Of a stretch of DNA of 64,000 nt, positions 60,101 to 64,000 are shown piece by piece. Under the pieces are notes generated by a model. That model saw only the letters and a list, made by a program, of their open reading frames with translations, did not search any database and was not told the DNA's origin. The stretch comes from Littorina saxatilis. Its lineage: Eukaryota; Mollusca; Gastropoda; Littorinimorpha; Littorinidae. Numbering within the stretch: the stretch's first letter is position 1; each line of letters begins with the position of its first letter. The translations under genes were made by a program, and so were the position numbers. The stretch is taken from assembly GCF_037325665.1 (NCBI RefSeq), contig NC_090261.1, forward strand, positions 29,688,515 through 29,752,514, read 5' to 3'.

Positions 60101-63100
60101 AAAGTTCAAGAAAAACCCACACAACTATGCCATGAAGAAAACCCACCTGCTAAAAAGCAAGGTAAGCTGTTGCATTTGATCATCGTCTTGAGCAAGCAGG
60201 TGCGATTTTAAAGTTTTAATGCAAGCAGCCATGACTTCCATTAGTTTACTCTTGTTCTTGTTTTGCTTTTTGTGAACTGCAACCCCCATCATGCATTCGA
60301 ATTTCTTATGAGTGGACATTTGAATGATTGTTTTGTTACCAGTTATCATGACAGCCATACTCCATTCGTTGGGAGTAGATTACTCTTAATTTAGTTTAGT
60401 TTTAATTTAATTTTGAATGTCATTTCTTTGATGTGTCAGTATGCACCATAGGTTCATTTTGCATACAATGAATAATTGTATTTATTCAATCATTTATTAT
60501 ATTTTTTTGTGTACAGGAAGAAGCAGAGGTGTCAGGAGATCACGAGAAATTGTCCAAAGTGATCCAAGAACTGGAAGAACTGGAGGAGAGAGCGACAGAA
60601 CTGGACCGAAAACGCAGCAACACCATAAGCTCCATCAGGTCAGTCCTTACACTTAGAGGAATAGAGTTTGGTTTTGTTCACCCTTTTTGTGCAAGAAAGT
60701 ATGCTTTATGTGAAGTCATGAACCAGCTGAGGGGTACAAGTTCTGCAATACAATGGAGAGGAATAGAGTTTGGTTTTGTTCACCCTTTTTGTGCAAGAAA
60801 GTATGCTTTATGTGAAGTCATGAACCAGCTGAGGGGTACAAGTTCTGCAATACAATGGAAACCCCCATTTGAGACTTCCAAGAATCTCAGAAAATCTGGT
60901 CTTAAAAAGGGAGGCGTCTTAAAATGGAAATCAACTTACAGAGAATAGGATTAGGAAAAGCAAGTTCTTAAAAGAGGGGAAGTCTTAAATTGGGGGTCGT
61001 CTGGGGTTTGGCGCTGTATATAGATCAGTTCTGTATACTAATAATCAGTATGCAAGACCTAACAAATTGGTATTATTCACTCTTCAGGTTAACCTGATAT
61101 TTTCCATGTACTACGTGCTAAGTTGTACAAATATTGGGAAGAAAATCAACCAGTCAGTCCTACTGGTTCGTACATCATATAACAATGTCTTTCGGGATCA
61201 ACAGAGGAGTGGTATGAAAGTTAAAGACAATAGTCAGATTATGTCACCAACTCTGATACAGTGTAACACCCCCCCCCCCCCCCCCTTTTTTAAGACCCCC
61301 CAATTTAAGACTTCCCACTTTCTAAGGACATTGCTTTCTCAGATACCCCCCGCGGGTTAGGGGGAAGAATTTACCCGATGCTCCCCAGCATGTCGTAAGA
61401 GGCGACTAACGGATTCTGTTTCTCCTTTTACCCTTGTTAAGTGTTTCTTGTATAGAATATAGTCAATGTTTGTAAAGATTTTAGTCAAGCAGTATGTAAG
61501 AAATGCTTAAGTCCTTTGTACTGGAAACTTGCATTCTCCCAGTAAGGTCATATATTGTACTACGTTGAAAGCCCCTGGAGCAATTTTTTGATTAGTGCTT
61601 TTGTGAACAAGAAACAATTAACAAGTGGCTCTATCCCATCTCCCCCCTTCCCCCGTCGCGATATAACCTTCGTGGTTGAAAACGACGTTAAACACCAAAT
61701 AAAGAAATAAAGAAAGCTTTCTCAGCTATTTTGTTCTTTATGAGCCTCTGTAAATGTACCTCCATTTTAAGACTACCTCCCTATGAAGACCTGATTTCCT
61801 CAGATTTTTAAAGGTCTTACCTCCCTATGAAGACCTGATTTCCTCAGATTTTTAAAGGTCTTAAAAGGGGGTTCCCCTGTATTCCATGAGTGAACCTTAC
61901 TCCTCAAAATTGTAAATTTCCTCTTCTTTTTTTTCTCACCTTTCCCAGCTACATCAATCAAAGGAATCGCCTTCAGAACATTGTGGACGCGGAGAGCGCC
62001 TTCAAACAAGAGGTGGCAGATATGAGGGTGGCAGTGTCTGACCCTTTCACACGTCGTCAGTGCAGGCCCACTCTCATCACAAAGGTATGCCGTTTTCCTG
62101 ATTGTCATGTTACTTAGAAATCCAGCAACAATTACCAAGTAATAAGCAAGTTGTTACGTAAATCTTCATGTTGGACTCGCCTGAAAAATCAGTAAGTCTT
62201 AGTAATGAGCAGTGTTTGTCTGTATGGAAGAGCGGATGGGCGTCTGTCCATCTGTGAACAGAAAACTTACTCATGAGGTGTTCACAGATGTTTATGATGG
62301 TAGAACTTTGAAACTTTACACACTTTTTGTTTGATGACCTCCAGACATGAACCAAGTCTGGTTGACCCTTGTTAAATTTCAAGGTCAGAGTGGGGTTGCT
62401 TTCGTGTTTTTTCTTATCTTCTTGTTGCTCACAGGGGATCACACTGGCAGGCCTATGGTCATGATAAACTGGGCAAATTAATTATTCATGAAATAATTAT
62501 TGAAAAAGTTAATCAAAAACAGATTTGCAAAGTATGTCTTAATACGAAAGTGGAAAGCAAATTTAAGTTTTTCTGTTAAATGGTAATACAGCATAATTAT
62601 AAGTTAACAGCTGAAGATAATACATGAAATTGCAGCTGCCAAACTAACTACTTTGTAATTCATTCTTGCAGGGCCGTGATGCAGAGGAGATTGCAAAGAT
62701 TCAGAAAAAGGTACAGTATTGCCTTTTGATTTATTAGAATGCCTCCATGGTTAAATTATAATGGGAAAAAGAACCCCTAATCTGTTGACAGAGGTACATT
62801 TGAGGGGTTTTATCTAGGGAAAGTTGAAGAATGCACAGTCATATACAAACATAAGTGGGTCAGAAAGCCATAAATTGTATGTTATGCTTAATTTGTCATT
62901 TTCATTTTGTTGATTATATTCCTGAGAGTGAGTTTGTGTCTATAGATTCAGTCATATGCATTACTGTATGAAGTTTTTGATTAATTTCGGTAACATTATG
63001 AGTGATATTATGATTCATTTCACTGACATTTAGATTTTTTGGTAATTCCACTTTCAGCGATATTTCTAGCTCCATTTTGCTTTCAAAGAAAGACACTTCT

Positions 63101-64000
63101 CTTGTGGTCAATATCTTCTTCTTCTCGATCGCTCAGACAGGGACTCCGGAACTTCTGATGAAGTTTGCAGTACAGCGAAGACTCCACAGGGCGCCGAAGA
63201 TCTTCTCCTGAACTGGTGTGTCCGCAGGCCATGTTTCTGCTCATAGTTTCTGGTGGATTGGACAGTGTTGGAAGAGGTGTTGAGTGGTCAATATGACACC
63301 TTCAGCTTCTGCTGTGAAAAGAAATATGAGTTTATGTCTCTCTCTCGTGAGGAATAATGACGTTCATTTCTGTCCATCACAGGCACTCGAGAATGCACAG
63401 AATGCAGCGTCTGCTGCAGAGGGTTCTGGTGCTAAAGGTGGCGACTCTCAAGCATCTGACAAAAAGGTAAAGAAGTGGATGTTTTGATGGCAGTAAAGCT
63501 GTATAGGATATGGGCGCACTAGTGATAACGATGTCAATCAGTATGGCGGTACCTCTGTTCTTAAGACCCCCTGAAACGGGATAAATTAAGAGAGGGAGCC
63601 TTAAAATGGAGGTAAATTTAGTGACACTATGAAACACACGTCTAAGAACATGAGGTCTTACAGTAGGAGTCTTAAAATGGAGGGTCTAAATGGAGAGGTT
63701 CCACTGTATCAGGTGAAATGACTGCTTAAAGAGCAGCGCACAGCGGAGGTGGGTTTAATGTATGCATTTTGTTTGTTTGTTTGTTTGCTTAACGCCCAGC
63801 CGACCACCAAGGGCCATATCAGGGCGGTGCTGCTTTGACATATAACGTGCGCCACATACAAGACAGAAGTCGCAGCACAGGCTTCATGTCTCACCCAGTC
63901 ACATTATTCTGACACCGGACCAACCAGTCCTAGCACTAACCCCATAATGCCAGACGCCAGGCGGAGCAGCCACTAGATTGCCAATTTTAAAGGTCTTAGG
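45892..64000 (+). CDS. RTF1: RNA polymerase-associated protein RTF1 homolog (partial, 15 exons)
   Basis: Coding exons: 45892-45969, 47966-48100, 50481-50607, 51193-51370, 51730-51974, 53045-53270, 53640-53729, 57640-57730, 57951-58033, 58561-58756, 60084-60161, 60517-60638, 61949-62084, 62672-62710, 63383-63466; all junctions are GT-AG and in phase, giving 636 residues before the window ends (human 710). The N-terminal 150 residues are Ser/Asp-rich with basic patches ([16 protein letters not shown]); [20 protein letters not shown] is strongly conserved; charged coiled stretches follow. The Plus3 domain starts near [17 protein letters not shown] and includes [21 protein letters not shown] and [11 protein letters not shown]; then [12 protein letters not shown] and DPFTRRQC. 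Known role: PAF1-complex subunit that binds SPT5, helps recruit the complex to elongating RNA polymerase II and stimulates H2B ubiquitination. Introns are heavily loaded with transposons. Confidence 0.94.
47181..47643 (+). mobile_element. Helentron-like element, family 3, copy 1
   Basis: Starts TTTTTGGCTCACGTAAGTG and ends CTTACGTGAGCC-TTG, hairpin AGGCTTCGCCT, CTTGTT. GGCTCACGTAAG at the start is the inverse of CTTACGTGAGCC near the end. Two microsatellites (GTGC/GTGT at 47226-47277 and TG at 47519-47572) lie inside. A second copy is at 52130. In RTF1 intron 1. Confidence 0.7.
49153..50112 (-). mobile_element. Non-LTR retrotransposon (LINE), 3' part, decayed
   Basis: Two minus-strand frames cover the C-terminal end of a LINE ORF2. 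The upstream one (50112 to about 49690) has [20 protein letters not shown] and [16 protein letters not shown]; the downstream one (about 49690-49306) has a zinc-knuckle-like [19 protein letters not shown]. They are in different frames, so at least one frameshift separates them, and the reverse transcriptase core is missing. The 3' end on the minus strand is AATTAAAGATTTGTTCTTG with further TTCTTG units. In RTF1 intron 2. Confidence 0.75.
50113..50291. repeat. (AG)n microsatellite
   Basis: About 180 bases of AG repeats, with interspersed ACTCAG variants after 50208, abutting the 5' truncated end of the LINE. Confidence 0.9.
50797..51103. repeat. Dispersed repeat with terminal hairpin
   Basis: Begins near CCTCCGAGGTAGGAAAAACA and ends with the hairpin ACACCCCTATACCGGGGGTGT. 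The interior has CACCAAGTTTGGTGACGATC and AAACACAC runs. No ORF. In RTF1 intron 3. The family is not known to me. Confidence 0.45.
52130..52563 (+). mobile_element. Helentron-like element, family 3, copy 2
   Basis: Same ends and body as 47181-47643 with shorter microsatellites and an additional GAAACTTTAACATTTGAAG block. In RTF1 intron 5, starting about 155 bp after exon 5. Confidence 0.7.
53757..54160. repeat. Repeat fragment related to the 33.3-38.3 kb insertion
   Basis: Opens with hairpins such as ACCCGCTTCGCCGGGT and continues through CGAAGGAAGGGAGATAAACG, GGTTCAGCGCTGAGAGCACG and GAACTTTGGCCGTGCAT, blocks also seen at 36926-37210 and, inverted, 37320-37760. Ends in a CAGA run. In RTF1 intron 7. 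Confidence 0.55.
54157..55899. mobile_element. 1.7-kb TIR element without recognisable transposase
   Basis: Ends are inverted: TGAGTTGTTCTTTGCTA at 54162 and TAGCAAAGAACAACTCA at about 55876-55892, plus adjoining GGTGAC/GTCACC. The interior has recurring GTAACCTGC and GACACCAAA words. A 178-codon minus-strand ORF (55758-55222) and a 131-codon plus ORF are present but match nothing I know and are probably chance. In RTF1 intron 7. Confidence 0.55.
56022..56725 (-). mobile_element. Helentron-like element, family 1, copy 2
   Basis: Nearly identical to 6764-7321 over its shared length, with the same ends. It differs by a 150-bp internal tandem duplication (AGATATAAAATGTCTAA at 56324 and again at 56474) and a slightly shorter GGCCGGCC run. 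In RTF1 intron 7. Confidence 0.75.
56895..57150. repeat. Dispersed repeat fragment
   Basis: GATCACCTTGGGAGGCGAAG, CCCCATCACAAACAGAA and GCAGAGTCTGCTGTGAA match blocks at 33345-33530 and 36410-36790. Non-coding. Confidence 0.5.
57311..57600 (+). mobile_element. tRNA-derived SINE
   Basis: Head GCCGGGTAGCTCAGTTGGTA (box A-like) and CAGGTTCAAATCC (box B-like); the acceptor and T stems no longer pair, so it is not a working tRNA gene. Body includes CGCACGTTAAAGACCTCGG; ends AAATGAAATGAAAAT. It ends about 40 bp before RTF1 exon 8. Confidence 0.65.
58870..59216. mobile_element. 347-bp MITE with perfect 18-bp TIR
   Basis: TATACAGACCTGGGAACC at the left and its exact inverse at the right. Interior AT-rich and non-coding. 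In RTF1 intron 10. Confidence 0.75.
59393..59707. mobile_element. 315-bp TIR element
   Basis: TGGGTGTTACT at the left and AGTAACACCCA at the right, each next to TATATA runs. Includes an A-run (about 59477-59499) and a TTCCGGC-rich block. In RTF1 intron 10. Confidence 0.65.
60655..60858 (+). repeat. Perfect 102-bp tandem duplication in RTF1 intron 12
   Basis: Two head-to-tail identical copies begin with AGGAATAGAGTTTGGTTTTG and meet at about 60757. Unit length is a multiple of three, and exon 12 stays open through both if the donor at 60639 is skipped, for some 100 codons. Probably intronic; see findings. Confidence 0.85.
60846..61000. repeat. AAGACC-type dispersed repeat
   Basis: GGAAACCCCCATTTGAGACT, TCTTAAAATGG and AAGTCTTAAATTGGG match related blocks at 61262-61345, 61730-61885 and 63540-63710. 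Non-coding. Confidence 0.45.
61351..61716 (+). mobile_element. SINE-like retroposon inserted in the AAGACC repeat
   Basis: Begins CCCCCCGCGGGTTAGGGGG and contains CCCAGCATGTCGTAAGAGGC; ends GACGTTAAACACCAAATAAA with AAAG units. CTTTCTCAG occurs just before (61332) and just after (61715) the element, a likely 9-bp target duplication. Abundant type in gastropods to my knowledge. In RTF1 intron 12. Confidence 0.6.
63540..63715. repeat. AAGACC-type dispersed repeat
   Basis: TCTTAAGACCCCCTGAAAC, TCTTAAAATGGAGG (twice) and GAGGTTCCACTGTAT define another member of this family, in the RTF1 intron after exon 15. Confidence 0.45.
63766..64000 (-). mobile_element. SINE, third copy of the 38.7-kb family (truncated by window edge)
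   Basis: Plus strand begins with TTTG repeats, then CTTAACGCCCAGCCGACCAC and AGCAGCCACTAGATTGCC, matching 38961-39180 closely. The tRNA-like head lies beyond the window. Confidence 0.75.

Overview
The window looks like nuclear DNA of a marine gastropod mollusc, possibly a caenogastropod such as a periwinkle. The basis is intron-rich genes with GT-AG splice sites, protein sequences close to animal orthologues, abundant AC/AG microsatellites, and several dispersed repeat families of a kind I associate with gastropod genomes. The species is an inference.

Four host genes are supported, arranged as two divergent pairs. On the left, an unidentified gene for a probable type II membrane protein runs on the minus strand (start codon 8695, second exon 1593-1748, leaving the window). 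Opposite it, VTI1B, a complete Qb-SNARE in seven exons, runs on the plus strand (9535-15545). VTI1B faces ZFYVE1 (DFCP1), complete in eleven exons on the minus strand (42246 down to 25229), which encodes a zinc-ribbon/P-loop/double-FYVE protein. ZFYVE1 diverges from RTF1 (PAF1-complex subunit), whose first fifteen coding exons run on the plus strand from 45892 to 63466; its C-terminus lies beyond the window. All exon junctions I derived keep the reading frame.

Most of the rest is transposon-derived. The first intron of the left gene is largely one DNA transposon of about 6.3 kb (2209-8469) with a THAP/DDE transposase. That transposase is interrupted twice: by a Helentron-like non-autonomous element (6764-7321) and by a pair of inverted-repeat modules (4332-6046), the larger of which carries an intact tyrosine recombinase ORF. 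A 349-bp MITE at 39355-39703 shares the end design of the large transposon. A 3.2-kb element with long terminal inverted repeats and an exact 8-bp target duplication sits between the ZFYVE1 and RTF1 start codons, splitting what would otherwise be a promoter region of about 400 bp. ZFYVE1 intron 3 holds a 5-kb insertion inside another repeat, a retroposon with a 12-bp target duplication, and a SINE inserted in a SINE. RTF1 introns hold a decayed LINE, two copies of one Helentron-like family and one of another, several MITEs and SINEs, and a perfect 102-bp tandem duplication.

The most notable pattern is that four unrelated-looking repeat families share one architecture: a T5 start, a 5' palindrome whose arm recurs near the 3' end, then a small terminal hairpin followed by CTTGTT. 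This suggests one replication machinery mobilising all four, with Helitron2/Helentron as the best guess. The second is the tyrosine recombinase carried between perfect 43-bp inverted repeats whose core is itself a spaced palindrome. No CRISPR array, rRNA, credible intact tRNA gene or recognisable virus-derived gene was seen.
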